Shown here one piece after another: positions 27,815 to 36,399 of a DNA stretch of 64,000 nucleotides (positions within the stretch are counted from its first letter, which is position 1; the number at the start of each line of letters is the position of its first letter). The translations under genes were made by a program, and so were the position numbers. The notes beneath the pieces are model-generated. The model did no database searches. It was given only the letters and a program-made list of their open reading frames with translations, and was not told the DNA's origin. Origin of the DNA: an uncultured Muribaculaceae bacterium (lineage in GTDB: Bacteria; Bacteroidota; Bacteroidia; Bacteroidales; Muribaculaceae); the NCBI GenBank assembly GCA_910578395.1, contig CAJTPZ010000005.1, forward strand, positions 62,001 through 126,000. Reading direction: 5' to 3'.

Positions 27815-28552
27815 GTGTCGCTGCTCTGCAGCTCAGGTTCTGATGCTTTTGTTTACCTGGTTCGCTTCCGCTCACCAGGTGCTGGTTGCGTGGGGCGCCT
27901 GTTCCACAGGCTGCGGTTGAGTTGGGGCGTTTGTTGTTGTGATATGAAGCCTGTTTCACAGGCTTTTGTGCTTGCATTTTAATGCTTTTACGCTTTTTGT
28001 TTATCTGTGTGCTGCATGTATTACAGGCTGAGATTTCAGGCCCGGAGTGTATGTGCAAATGAGTGTCGCTGCGCTGCAGCTTTGGTCATGATGTTTTTGT
28101 TCACCTGGTTCGCGGTGCTCACCAGGTGCTGATCGCGTGGGGCGCCTGTTCCACAGGCGGCGGTTGAGTTGTGGTGTTTGTTGTTGTGATATGAAGCCTG
28201 TTTCACAGGCTTTTGCTTGCATTTGCACGTTCTTACGCTTTTTGTTTATCTGTGTGCTGCATGTCTTACAGGCTGAGATTTCAGGCCCGGAGTGTATGTG
28301 CAAATGTGTGTCGCTGCGCTGCAGCTTTGGTCATGATGTTTTTGTTCACCTGGTTCGCGGTGCTCACCAGGTGCTGGTCGTGTGGGGCGCCTGTTCCACA
28401 GGCGGCGGTTGAGTTGTGGTGTTTGTTGTTGTGATATGAAGCCTGTTTCATAGGCTTTTGCTTGCATTTGCACGTTCTTACGCTTTTTGTTTATATGTGC
28501 GGTGATCGTGTGGGGCGCCTGTTTCACAGGCTGCGGTTGAGTTGGGGGCTAT
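27815..28552 (+). repeat. Tandem array of about 245-bp hairpin-rich repeats
   Basis: Three long units begin at 27815, 28063 and 28308 (periods 248 and 245 bases). A shortened fourth remnant starts near 28501. Units 2 and 3 are almost identical; unit 1 is more diverged. Each unit contains several perfect stems. In unit 2 they are CACCTGGT / ACCAGGTG (28102-28128), CGCCTGT / ACAGGCG with a three-base loop (28143-28159) and AAGCCTGT / ACAGGCTT (28194-28212). The periods are not multiples of three and the frames do not stay open across units, so coding is unlikely. The role is unknown; it could be a family of structured intergenic elements. Confidence 0.85.
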
Positions 28553-28585
28553 GCCTTGGGTGGTGATAGGTTGTATGAGACGGCA

Positions 28586-28621
28586 TCGGCGCGGGACCCA
28601 TATCAATGGGCCTCGCGCCGA
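28586..28621. terminator. Strong GC-rich hairpin at the 3' end of the SusC/SusD operon 1
   Basis: Arms TCGGCGCG...CCCAT and ATGGG...CGCGCCGA pair over 16 positions with one mismatch and one wobble around a four-base loop. It lies about 30 bases beyond the stop of the last gene of the minus-strand operon. No T-run follows, so termination is likely but not certain. Confidence 0.6.
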
Positions 28622-28649
28622 ATTATTAGAAGGGAAGAAAAGGTGTCGG

Positions 28650-29153
28650 TCAGTCAGCTCCCTGATTGAAGCCTGTGCGGCGGTAGCCGTGGAAACGGTA
28701 ATATTCGCCGGGGGCATTGCTGAACTGGATAGTGAAGACTATCTCGTCAGCCACATGTCCGAGAGGAGATTTGGTGCCGTCGAAGTTGACTTTTCCATCG
28801 GTGATTGTGGCCTGATACTCGTTCTCGGTGCCTTTTAGGTACTCATCGGTGGCGGCATTGCAACTGAAAGTGGCATTCTGCACATCGACGGTGACTTTGA
28901 CTTTTGTTTTCCAAAAGCCTTTTAAGTCATCGATCCACATCTCATTGTTGTTTACGACAGTGTTGTAGGTGAGCAGGTTGATTGTACCAGAAACGTCGTC
29001 CTGAATCACATTGCCGCTTGCGTCGATCTGATCGACTGTCACAATCCACTCTCCCGCCAATTCCACGACTTCGGTGTAGAATACTTCTTCCTGATCGCAT
29101 GAGGCGAGGAACAGTGTTCCGACGAGTGCAAAGAGCGTTATTATCTTTTTCAT
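28650..29153 (-). CDS. Small surface lipoprotein, lipid-binding/DUF-type, operon 1
   Basis: A 167-residue exported lipoprotein: MKKIITLFALVGTLFLASC ends in a clear lipobox (LASC). The mature part looks like an all-beta barrel, with LAGEWIVTVDQIDASGNV near its start and a C-terminus EIVFTIQFSNAPGEYYRFHGYRRTG. It resembles the small 'lipid-binding putative hydrolase' lipoproteins that accompany SusC/SusD operons, but the family is given from memory of pattern only. It is the last gene of the operon, 15 bases after its neighbour, and is expected to be expressed in the present orientation of the switch. Confidence 0.7.
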   Translation of the reverse strand: MKKIITLFALVGTLFLASCDQEEVFYTEVVELAGEWIVTVDQIDASGNVIQDDVSGTINLLTYNTVVNNNEMWIDDLKGFWKTKVKVTVDVQNATFSCNAATDEYLKGTENEYQATITDGKVNFDGTKSPLGHVADEIVFTIQFSNAPGEYYRFHGYRRTGFNQGAD

Positions 29154-29168
29154 ATCACAGTCTCTTTA

Positions 29169-29978
29169 TCAGTTTAGAACAATGGTGAGGATGAAGCCGT
29201 TGATTGTCGCTTTATAGGATATTGAGCCGGTTTGCGGATCATATTCAGCATCAGTCAACGAAGTGACATTATATTTGCCGTTCCAAGGAGTGTATCCGAA
29301 AGACGCAGTAAGCAATGTAATGTTGTTTTCTGTGTCGAGATAGAGGTATGCGTGATCCTTGAAATTAAACGACGGGTTGTTAGGGCCATAACCGTATACA
29401 TATTCAACAAGGCCGCCAAGAAGATCATTGATTTCATAAAGCGACGGTGCAATCTGGCTGATGCTTACGTTTATACCTTCGCTTATGTCATTTTTGTTGT
29501 CAGAGGCGACTTCGGCAAAAGTCTTGTTCTCACCGCTGGATATGCGATAACGGTAGGATGCATTTACGTCTACGGAGTAGTCGCCGGCTATGTCGGTTGT
29601 AACTTGTGGATTGTAGACGAACACCGAGCGTGTTTTAGATACACCGGGGTCTGTGGTCACTTCACTTGCTACGGCATCGTAATACACGGTGTACATTCCT
29701 GCGGATGCAGTTGAAATGTCATCGACGTATCTGGAGTTGATGTTGTCGTAGATCGATACGATGACACGGTCGGAGGCATCCTGCCCGGTTATGGTGTTTG
29801 TTGCCTTGAATCCGGGCAAGGTGTAGTCAGAGCCTATCTCTGCATATTCCACCTCATCACCCTCCAATGTGATGACGGGCCAGGACTGGAGCCAAGGCTC
29901 CGGTTCGCTGTCTTTCGAGCAGCTCCAGAGAGTGCCTGTGACAACCAAGCCTGTCAGCAATTTTATGTATTTGTTCAT
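29169..29978 (-). CDS. DUF5012-like surface lipoprotein, operon 1
   Basis: A 269-residue lipoprotein with a signal peptide ending LWSC (Cys20). The N-terminal domain PVITLEGDEVEYAEIGSDYTLPGFKA resembles the bacterial Ig-like domain found in DUF5011/DUF5012 proteins. A second, beta-rich domain follows with the segment ITDIAGDYSVDVNASYRY-like and a C-terminus TGSISYKATINGFILTIVLN. Such proteins are encoded after SusD and are thought to lie on the cell surface and help bind the ligand. It lies 26 bases after SusD and 15 before the last lipoprotein. Substrate is unknown. Confidence 0.7.
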   Translation of the reverse strand: MNKYIKLLTGLVVTGTLWSCSKDSEPEPWLQSWPVITLEGDEVEYAEIGSDYTLPGFKATNTITGQDASDRVIVSIYDNINSRYVDDISTASAGMYTVYYDAVASEVTTDPGVSKTRSVFVYNPQVTTDIAGDYSVDVNASYRYRISSGENKTFAEVASDNKNDISEGINVSISQIAPSLYEINDLLGGLVEYVYGYGPNNPSFNFKDHAYLYLDTENNITLLTASFGYTPWNGKYNVTSLTDAEYDPQTGSISYKATINGFILTIVLN

Positions 29979-30004
29979 TTCAGTTGTTTTATTGAGGGTT
30001 CGTT

Positions 30005-31498
30005 TTATTCAGCCCAGAACACAGGTACCAGGTCGCCCTTGTTGGCCGGAGTATTGCTGTTGCGTGCGGCGGCATCCGAGGGGTATGGGAAGCGCTGGAG
30101 GATTTTGTTGTCGCCGATATTGGCGCTTACTGTATAGGGCGTGTAGAGTGTGCCGGGGACGTAGATGTCGTAATTAAGATCGCCACCGTTGAATATGTCG
30201 GCTCCGGATACTTCTCCGAATGTGGGATAGCCTAAGCGTCGCAGCTCGCACCAAGACTCGAAATTGTTGCATCCTGCAAGATGGATCCATTTCTGGATGC
30301 CGATGCAGCGTTTCCAGTTGGAGGCATTCCAGGGATAGGCGTTGGTGATGGAAGCCGTGAATGCTACTCCATAGGTGTCACACGACGCTTCGATCGCCTG
30401 CCGGTAGTGTTCGGCTGCAGCCGACGCATTGCCGTAGCGTGCCTCATACTCGGCGATGAAGAATTCTATCTCGGCAACAGTGATAAGATAGGCCGGAGTG
30501 TTGTAGCTCGAGAGCGGCATACTCATCGTGTTGGCCGACACACCACCGACGTCGGCCAGTGTGTTGCCTGCCATTCCACCGAAGTACTCACCCTTTGTAT
30601 TGCGGTTCATAAACGCGCTAAGACGCGGATCGTTGCAATCTTCGAGAGTATTGACAATGGTGAGGTTGTAGGAGATATTTTTCTTTGTATAGCTGTAGCT
30701 TCCGTTGCCGTACATGCGGTAGTAGGGGCTGGCGTTATTGCTGTTGTCGCTCCAGCAACCTTTCCAGGCAACATCGGATGTCGGGAAATTGTCCTCAGCG
30801 ATGAGTGCCGCGATCTGGCTCTGCACATTCTCTACATTGCTTATGCGCATGAGCATGCGGAGTTTCAGTGCGTTTGCAGTCTTGATCCATCCGTCGGCCA
30901 TGCCGTTGGGAAATAGGAAGTTTGTGCATACATTGTCGGTAGGCAGCACTCCGCTCAGGGCTGCGTCAAGTTCGTCGAGGATACCTTTGTAGATGTCTTT
31001 TCCGTTGTCGAAGTGTGGCATCGGATGGTTTTCGACGTCAAACGCCTCGCTGTAGGGAACTTCTCCAAACATATCGACAAGAGTCGCATAGGTGGCTGTG
31101 CGCACTACTGTCGCGGCGAGCTTTGTGCCTCGGTCGCCTTCGGCATCGGCTTTCTCAATGACGGTCTGCAGGTTGTTGAGCCCTTTGATATAGAGGTTGT
31201 ACCACACACCGTTGCCGGAACCTGTGCCTACCTCGAAGCGGCTGTTGGAGTTATAGTTGGAGTTTCCCGGAACGCCGCCGAAATGTTCGGCGTAGTAGCC
31301 TCCGTGCATTCTCAGCTCGCCGCAGTAGGATGTGCAGAGCGACATTTCAGCACCGGGGAAGATAAGGCTTGTAGTAAGCTGATCTTCGGATGGTGAGTTG
31401 GGCGAGGTGTTTATGTCGAGGAAGCTGTCGCAGCCCGACAAAGCGACTACAGCCGCAAGCAACCCCGTTTTTATAATATTCTTGTTCATTGTCGTCAT
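30005..31498 (-). CDS. SusD/RagB-family outer-membrane lipoprotein, operon 1
   Basis: A 497-residue SusD-like lipoprotein, the surface lid that pairs with SusC for nutrient uptake. The signal peptide ends LSGC and the mature protein begins CDSFLDINTSPNSPSEDQ, characteristic of the 'SusD-like 2' branch. TPR-like helices include GTKLAATVVRTATYATLVDMFGEVPYSEAF. The C-terminal part ends GDLVPVFWAE. The ATG at 31498 is used; an internal ATG at 31489 is equally possible. The gene starts six bases after the SusC stop, so the two are translated from one mRNA. Ligand is unknown. Confidence 0.9.
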   Translation of the reverse strand: MTTMNKNIIKTGLLAAVVALSGCDSFLDINTSPNSPSEDQLTTSLIFPGAEMSLCTSYCGELRMHGGYYAEHFGGVPGNSNYNSNSRFEVGTGSGNGVWYNLYIKGLNNLQTVIEKADAEGDRGTKLAATVVRTATYATLVDMFGEVPYSEAFDVENHPMPHFDNGKDIYKGILDELDAALSGVLPTDNVCTNFLFPNGMADGWIKTANALKLRMLMRISNVENVQSQIAALIAEDNFPTSDVAWKGCWSDNSNNASPYYRMYGNGSYSYTKKNISYNLTIVNTLEDCNDPRLSAFMNRNTKGEYFGGMAGNTLADVGGVSANTMSMPLSSYNTPAYLITVAEIEFFIAEYEARYGNASAAAEHYRQAIEASCDTYGVAFTASITNAYPWNASNWKRCIGIQKWIHLAGCNNFESWCELRRLGYPTFGEVSGADIFNGGDLNYDIYVPGTLYTPYTVSANIGDNKILQRFPYPSDAAARNSNTPANKGDLVPVFWAE

Positions 31499-31504
31499 TT
31501 GGCT

Positions 31505-34500
31505 TTAGAAGATAACTTTAAGGTTGCAGCCGAACACGCGGGTGAACGGAGTCATTGTCTCTCTTTCTCCGAAGCCGTAGGCGAGGTCGCTTGACGCGCT
31601 GCCCGATGTTGACACTTCGGGATCGACGAACGGATTGTTCTTGGCGCGCCATATAAATAGGTTGTTGCCGTAGGCTGTGATGTCGACGCCTGTTAGCTGG
31701 ACTTTCTTAAGCCATTTTTTCGGGAGGCTCCATGTAAGCGACAGGTTGCGCAGCTTGGTATATGTGCGGTCTATGAGATAGAAAGCCGATCCTTCGCCGT
31801 TGACGTAGGTATACCAGAAGTCCTGCATGGAAGTGTAACCGTATTTTGACCCGTAGGTAAATGGCATTGTGTTTTCAACATAGCTTCCGTCAGGAGCCAC
31901 CTGCACGCTGTTCGGAATGATGAACGGATGACGCTGGTTGTAGTCCGACAGATAGCTGTAGCCGTTGAAGAATAGCGCACTTTTGGTCGATGAGTACATC
32001 TTGCCGCCATAACGTATGTCAAGTGCTGCCGAGAGAGTGAGGTTTTTGTAACGGAGCGAGGTCGTTACGCCACCCATCCATTTGTGCTGCATGTTGTAGC
32101 CGGTGGGCTTCTTGTCGTAGTCCATGCTCGGTGTGCCGTTGGCGTTAACTATGGAATAACCGTAGTAGGGGCTGTCCTTGTCCTCAACGCGGTTGGGCAG
32201 GGTTGTCCAGAATTCGCCGAGCGGTTTGCCTTCTACGGCATAGAGAGTCAGACCCTTGTAGGATGTGCCTACATAGTCGAGCCCGTCGATAGAGAGTTTT
32301 CCGTCCTCGAGTCCGTCGGGCATCGAGAGCACTTTGTTGTTGTTCTTTGTCCAGTTGAGGCTTATGTCCCATGTCCAGTCCTGGGTCTGCACCGGAATGA
32401 AGCTTGCCATAAGCTCGACACCACGGTTACGCACTGTACCGAAGTTGATCACACGTGACGAAAATCCGGTCGATGGATCGGTGGGAAGAGAGAAGATCTG
32501 ATCCTTGGTGTCGCGGTTGTAATAGGCTGCGTCAAGTTCGATGCGGCCGTTGAACAGCTTGATGTTGGCTCCAAGCTCAAACTCAGTGGTCATTTCAGGG
32601 CGGAGCACACTGTTGCCTGATGTCACAGACTGCATGAATGAGTTTACGCCGTTGATGGGGAACGTAAGTCCGCCGTTGGAGCCATAGGTCGATGCCAGAG
32701 AATAAGTGGTGAGTGTCTTGTAGACACTTGCGTCGCTACCGGTCTTTCCGTAGGCCATGCGGACTTTACCGAATGAGAGCAGATCCTTGTTGTCGATCCA
32801 TTTTGTGAATATACCTGACAGGGTTACACCAGGATAGAAGTAGCTGTTCATTGTCATCGGCAGTGTCGACGACCAGTCGTTGCGGGCGGTCACGTCAAGG
32901 AAGAGAAACTCGTCCCATCCCATGGTTATATCACCGAATGCGCCGACCAGACGACGTTTTGACCAGTTTTCGGCAAGCGAGGTCTTTTCCGCGCCGTTGC
33001 TGAGCATCCAGAATCCAGTGTCGATTGACAGATTGGATGATGTGCCGTACATGTAGTTGCTTCCACGCTCGTTGATGTTCACACCTACCGTTGCGGCTAT
33101 GTCCAGACGGTCTTCGAGGAACTTGCGGGTGTAGTTGGCAAGGAAGTCGTGGTTGATCTCATAGGAGCGGCCATACTGTGTCGTTACCGATCCTTGTCCG
33201 TTCATGCCGCTCGGCTGTGTGCCGTAGTCGGAGTCTATCAGAGCGTCGTCAAGTTCAATCTGAGGTGTTCCGCTCTTGTAATCGTAGTCGGAATAGTCAA
33301 AGCCGAAGCGATAAGTGAGCGTGAGATTGTCGACGGGAAACAGATCGAGCTGCATTTTGCCGTAGATCTGCTTGGAGTTGGTTTCGTTCTTACGGTTTTG
33401 AAGCTGCCAGTATGGATTGGTGAAATTGTAGGGCGTATAGTAGGCTTCGGGTTTGCCGAAAGGAGTGCTGGTGTCCTTATACCATTGCATGGGTATGTCG
33501 AGCGGGTGCTCGTAGAGTGCACTGGTGACATTGTAGCTGCTCAATGAGGATACCTTGGTTCGTGCTGTGGCGAGGTTCATTGATGTCGAGATCTTGAACC
33601 ATTTGTTGGGCTGGAAGCTTGCACGGGTGGCTACGGTGTTGCGGCGGTATGAGTCGATGTCGGTCGGAATAATACCGTCGGAATTGGTGTAGCCGTAGGA
33701 TGCGTAGTAGTTTAGCGTCTTGTCGTTGCTTTGTCCTGACACAGCTACATTGTGGGTCTGGGAGACACCTGTGTCGAAGAAGTCGCGTACACTGTTTTCG
33801 ACAGCCTCATATTTGTGCATGAGCTGCTGTCCGTTCCATATCGGGCCGTAGGGTTGATCGGATCCATTCAGTTCAGGACCCCATGAGCCGTTCTCGATAA
33901 AGGTCTGGTTGCCGTTCCATCCCATGCCGTAGCGCTTCTGCGATTTTGGTATGTAAGCCACGCGCGATGCTTCTACATTGCCTGAATAGGTGATCTCGAA
34001 GTTTTTGCCGTCTTTGCCTCCGCCGCTTTTGGTAGTGATGATTATCACACCATTGGAAGCACGCGAGCCGTAGAGAGCTGTCGCGGCCGCACCTTTCAGC
34101 ACAGTGAGCGATGCGATGTCGTCAGGCGCGATATTGTTGACACCTCCGGCCGATACCGCGCGTCCGCCGGTATAGAGTGTGGTGGACGCCAAAGGCACTC
34201 CGTCGACAACGTAGAGGGGCTGGTTGCTGCCCGATATCGAGCCGAGACCACGGATGTTTACGTTGTTGGCTGAACCGGGCTCATTGGAAGTCGTCTGGAT
34301 TTGAAGACCTGCTACTTTTCCCTGAAGAGCAGCCATGACATTGCTTGTCTGAGACTTTTCGATTTCGGCGGCTCCGACCTGTGTGGCAGAGTAGCCGAGT
34401 GTCTTTTCCGAACGGGAGATGCCCATTGCGGTTACCACAACCTCGTCGAGGAGTTCAGAGTCGGTGCCGAGCACGACCTTGATCTCGCCCGGGACGATCT

Positions 34501-34750
34501 TTACCGTCTGCGAGGTCATGCCTACATAGCTTACACGCAGATTTTGCGCACTCTGGGGCACATTGGCGATGCGGAACCGACCGTCTATGTCGGTCTGCGT
34601 GCCAAGTTTTGTCCCCTCCACAAGTACCGTGGCTCCGACTATCGGCTCGCCGCCTTCGTCAGTCACGACACCCGTGACTGTCCTGTTCTGGGCATACGCG
34701 CCGAGCGTTGCCGTCAGGACTGCCAGAAGCATGAAGAGAAATTTTTTCAT
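31505..34750 (-). CDS. SusC/RagA-family TonB-linked outer-membrane transporter, operon 1 (currently ON)
   Basis: A 1081-residue TonB-dependent transporter of the SusC/RagA family. The signal peptide MKKFLFMLLAVLTATLGAYA is cleaved before Gln21. A carboxypeptidase-regulatory-like domain (about 22-95) begins QNRTVTGVV. The plug domain follows, with VVVTAMGISRSEKTLGYSATQV, VAGLQIQTTSNEPGSANNVNIRGLGS and YVVDGVP. The beta-barrel occupies the rest. Codons for Tyr19-Thr30 coincide with an inverted repeat (34662-34695) shared with the silent SusC at 36.4 kb. In this orientation the gene has its own promoter (34880) and signal sequence, so operon 1 is the one expected to be expressed. It heads susC-susD-two lipoproteins. 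Confidence 0.93.
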   Translation of the reverse strand: MKKFLFMLLAVLTATLGAYAQNRTVTGVVTDEGGEPIVGATVLVEGTKLGTQTDIDGRFRIANVPQSAQNLRVSYVGMTSQTVKIVPGEIKVVLGTDSELLDEVVVTAMGISRSEKTLGYSATQVGAAEIEKSQTSNVMAALQGKVAGLQIQTTSNEPGSANNVNIRGLGSISGSNQPLYVVDGVPLASTTLYTGGRAVSAGGVNNIAPDDIASLTVLKGAAATALYGSRASNGVIIITTKSGGGKDGKNFEITYSGNVEASRVAYIPKSQKRYGMGWNGNQTFIENGSWGPELNGSDQPYGPIWNGQQLMHKYEAVENSVRDFFDTGVSQTHNVAVSGQSNDKTLNYYASYGYTNSDGIIPTDIDSYRRNTVATRASFQPNKWFKISTSMNLATARTKVSSLSSYNVTSALYEHPLDIPMQWYKDTSTPFGKPEAYYTPYNFTNPYWQLQNRKNETNSKQIYGKMQLDLFPVDNLTLTYRFGFDYSDYDYKSGTPQIELDDALIDSDYGTQPSGMNGQGSVTTQYGRSYEINHDFLANYTRKFLEDRLDIAATVGVNINERGSNYMYGTSSNLSIDTGFWMLSNGAEKTSLAENWSKRRLVGAFGDITMGWDEFLFLDVTARNDWSSTLPMTMNSYFYPGVTLSGIFTKWIDNKDLLSFGKVRMAYGKTGSDASVYKTLTTYSLASTYGSNGGLTFPINGVNSFMQSVTSGNSVLRPEMTTEFELGANIKLFNGRIELDAAYYNRDTKDQIFSLPTDPSTGFSSRVINFGTVRNRGVELMASFIPVQTQDWTWDISLNWTKNNNKVLSMPDGLEDGKLSIDGLDYVGTSYKGLTLYAVEGKPLGEFWTTLPNRVEDKDSPYYGYSIVNANGTPSMDYDKKPTGYNMQHKWMGGVTTSLRYKNLTLSAALDIRYGGKMYSSTKSALFFNGYSYLSDYNQRHPFIIPNSVQVAPDGSYVENTMPFTYGSKYGYTSMQDFWYTYVNGEGSAFYLIDRTYTKLRNLSLTWSLPKKWLKKVQLTGVDITAYGNNLFIWRAKNNPFVDPEVSTSGSASSDLAYGFGERETMTPFTRVFGCNLKVIF
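34662..34695 (-). repeat. Left inverted repeat of the SusC switch (IRL)
   Basis: Read on the minus strand: ATGCCCAGAACAGGAC, then A, then GTCACGGGTGTCGTGAC. It matches the copy at 36366-36399 (opposite orientation) at 33 of 34 positions. The second half is a dyad, with eight-base arms CAGTCACG / CGTGACTG (34660-34680) around the 5-bp core GGTGT. It spans the signal peptide/mature junction of SusC 1. Confidence 0.88.
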
Positions 34751-34879
34751 AAAAGATGAATATTGAATGATTTAATGAAACACCAGCACTATTCACGTCT
34801 TACAATCAAGATCCGCTCCATTATGTAAGCTTTACCTGTCGAACGTGCCTATTGGATATGATGGTTGTCAGTTTCGGCG

Positions 34880-34887
34880 CAAATATA
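34880..34887 (-). promoter_or_regulatory. -7 box of the invertible SusC promoter
   Basis: TATATTTG on the minus strand is an exact -7 box; the -33 position reads TGAA instead of TTTG. Transcription would start near 34873, giving a leader of about 120 bases to the SusC ATG. It lies inside the invertible segment, so it would serve whichever SusC operon it faces. Confidence 0.6.
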
Positions 34888-35062
34888 TGAATTATTTTTA
34901 GTATTTCTTCACATTACCACGCATTATTTTTCAAAAAAGCTCCAAAAAGATAAAATTTATTTATTTTTTCTCCCTCTTTTTAAAAAATTGTGCTTTGCTT
35001 GTGCTTTTTGAAAAATGGCTTCCAATCACCAGTTTTTAATCAAATATTTTTCACTTATCTAA

Positions 35063-36289
35063 ATGAATTACATCAGAAAACTACGGGCCGACAAGACTTT
35101 TCTAATCGAAGGAGCTCTTGGCGACAACCCAAAGCTGATGGGGCGGCTCAGAACCGACGGGCGCATAACGCTCTATCTTGAGTATTATTTCGGCAAGATT
35201 CAGGCCGTAAGCAACAAAAATCTCAAAACTTACGGTAAAAATATCAGAAGACATGAAATTCTGAAGTTTTATCTCTACGACTCGCCAGGAAATGCCGACC
35301 AGCGGCGGCACAACCGGCAGTCGCTTTCGGTAGCAAGGAAAATACGTTATGAACGTGATCAGCAGCTCGCCGAAAGGCAATGCGGCTACAGGCTGCCGCT
35401 GACCACACAGACCGATATGCTGCAATGGATGCTCGACTATTACCGGGCCTACACAAAATCCGACGCACGGCACATAGCAAGAGCATGCCGCATATTCAGT
35501 GAATATCTGTGCCAGTCACCGTTGCTGCCGGATTTCGACGGACATCTCTACGCTCCGCAGCTTACTCCCGAAATTGTATCGGATTTTACATCCTACATAA
35601 GCAAGCGGTTTCGCGGAGAGGGTCCACACACTCTCTATGCCCGTTTCAAAAAAATAATCAAGGCAGCGGTGAGATCCGGCATACTGAGGCGCGATCCTTG
35701 CGACGGCATCGTCATAAAGATCGACACCGGTATCCTCCGAAAAGATATCCTCAGCGACGGAGAAATATCCCGGCTTGCCGCCACACGCTACAGAGGAGAG
35801 AACCCCGAAGTGAGACGCGGATTTATTTTCTGCCTCTACACAGGGCTTAGATGGTGCGATGTGCGCCGGCTCACCTATGACAACGTGGATTTCTCCAATC
35901 GACTGCTGCGCTTCGAGCAAGCCAAAACCCAAAGCCGAAGCTCATCGAGCGCCGTTGTCATTCCGCTGAGCCCGACACTACTCTCCATAATAGGCAAGCC
36001 ACAGCCACGCGACCGGCTCATCTTCCTGCTTCCATCACGAAGATCATGCCAGACGGCTCTGAAACGGTGGACCGAAGCAGCCGGTATCGACAAGCACATA
36101 ACATGGCACTGCGCCCGTCACAGCTTTGCACTGAGAATACTCAACAAGGGCGCAAACATAAAAACTGTAGCCGCATTGCTCGGACACAGTTCCATAAGGC
36201 ACACCGAGAAATACACACGCGCCGTCGACACTCTGAAACTTCAGGCTATCATGAGCCTGCCTCCGCTGCACCCCGAAATCAACCCGTAA
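35063..36289 (+). CDS. Tyrosine site-specific recombinase within the invertible segment
   Basis: A 408-residue tyrosine recombinase with all catalytic residues in place: Arg263 (GLRWCDV), Lys288 (QAKTQSR), His349 and Arg352 (HCARHSF), His375 (LLGHSS) and the nucleophile Tyr384 (EKYTRA). The N-terminal 110 residues resemble an arm-type DNA-binding domain (NPKLMGRLRTDGRITLYLEYYFG), and a helical core-binding domain follows (about 120-215). The size and layout match Bacteroides recombinases that invert promoters or surface-protein genes. It has no phage or conjugative neighbours. Its stop codon is in frame with, and 82 bases before, the SusC 2 homology. No consensus promoter is visible upstream. 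Its likely substrate is the pair of 34-bp repeats on either side. Confidence 0.93.
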   Translation: MNYIRKLRADKTFLIEGALGDNPKLMGRLRTDGRITLYLEYYFGKIQAVSNKNLKTYGKNIRRHEILKFYLYDSPGNADQRRHNRQSLSVARKIRYERDQQLAERQCGYRLPLTTQTDMLQWMLDYYRAYTKSDARHIARACRIFSEYLCQSPLLPDFDGHLYAPQLTPEIVSDFTSYISKRFRGEGPHTLYARFKKIIKAAVRSGILRRDPCDGIVIKIDTGILRKDILSDGEISRLAATRYRGENPEVRRGFIFCLYTGLRWCDVRRLTYDNVDFSNRLLRFEQAKTQSRSSSSAVVIPLSPTLLSIIGKPQPRDRLIFLLPSRRSCQTALKRWTEAAGIDKHITWHCARHSFALRILNKGANIKTVAALLGHSSIRHTEKYTRAVDTLKLQAIMSLPPLHPEINP

Positions 36290-36365
36290 GACTGGCTGTG
36301 CTTTAACAGTGCTTTCACGCCTGACCGGAAGCTGTGGGTTGTACGGTACAGAACCTGCATAAGTC

Positions 36366-36399
36366 ATGCCCAGAACAGGACGGTCACGGGTGTCGTGAC
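36366..36399 (+). repeat. Right inverted repeat of the SusC switch (IRR)
   Basis: ATGCCCAGAACAGGAC, then G, then GTCACGGGTGTCGTGAC; one mismatch to IRL. Its dyad has seven-base arms GGTCACG / CGTGACC (36382-36400) around the same GGTGT core. The A-to-G change on the left arm relative to IRL is matched by a T-to-C change on the right arm just outside the repeat, so pairing is kept. Confidence 0.88.

Larger units (their letters stand above)
34662..36399. other. Predicted invertible DNA segment (SusC phase-variation switch)
   Basis: The segment is bounded by the 34-bp inverted repeats and carries the SusC 1 signal-peptide codons, a leader of about 120 bases, a promoter pointing left, and a complete tyrosine recombinase pointing right. 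Between core centres it is about 1.72 kb. Inversion would attach promoter, leader and signal peptide in frame to the right SusC, giving a protein of 1081 residues, and remove them from the left one. The orientation seen here is 'left on, right off'. The 312 bases between SusC 1 and the recombinase gene hold only the promoter and AT-rich sequence. Inversion is inferred from sequence and not observed. Confidence 0.85.

Noticed and set aside
27693..28527. Several minus-strand open frames of 90-120 codons with similar translations
   Set aside because: They come from the tandem repeat; the repeat periods (248, 245) shift the frame, and the translations are low-complexity with no domain or signal.
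27815..28552. CRISPR array
   Set aside because: Units are about 245 bp and follow each other directly; there are no short repeats with unique spacers and no cas genes.
35063..36289. Recombinase as a phage or conjugative-element integrase
   Set aside because: No att-type direct repeats, tRNA target, excisionase, phage or mobilisation genes are nearby; the inverted repeats and neighbouring SusC genes point to an inversion system instead.
36395..36397. GTG as the true start of the right SusC
   Set aside because: It lies inside the regulatory-like domain, after the conserved QNRTVTGVV segment, and would yield a protein with no signal peptide.
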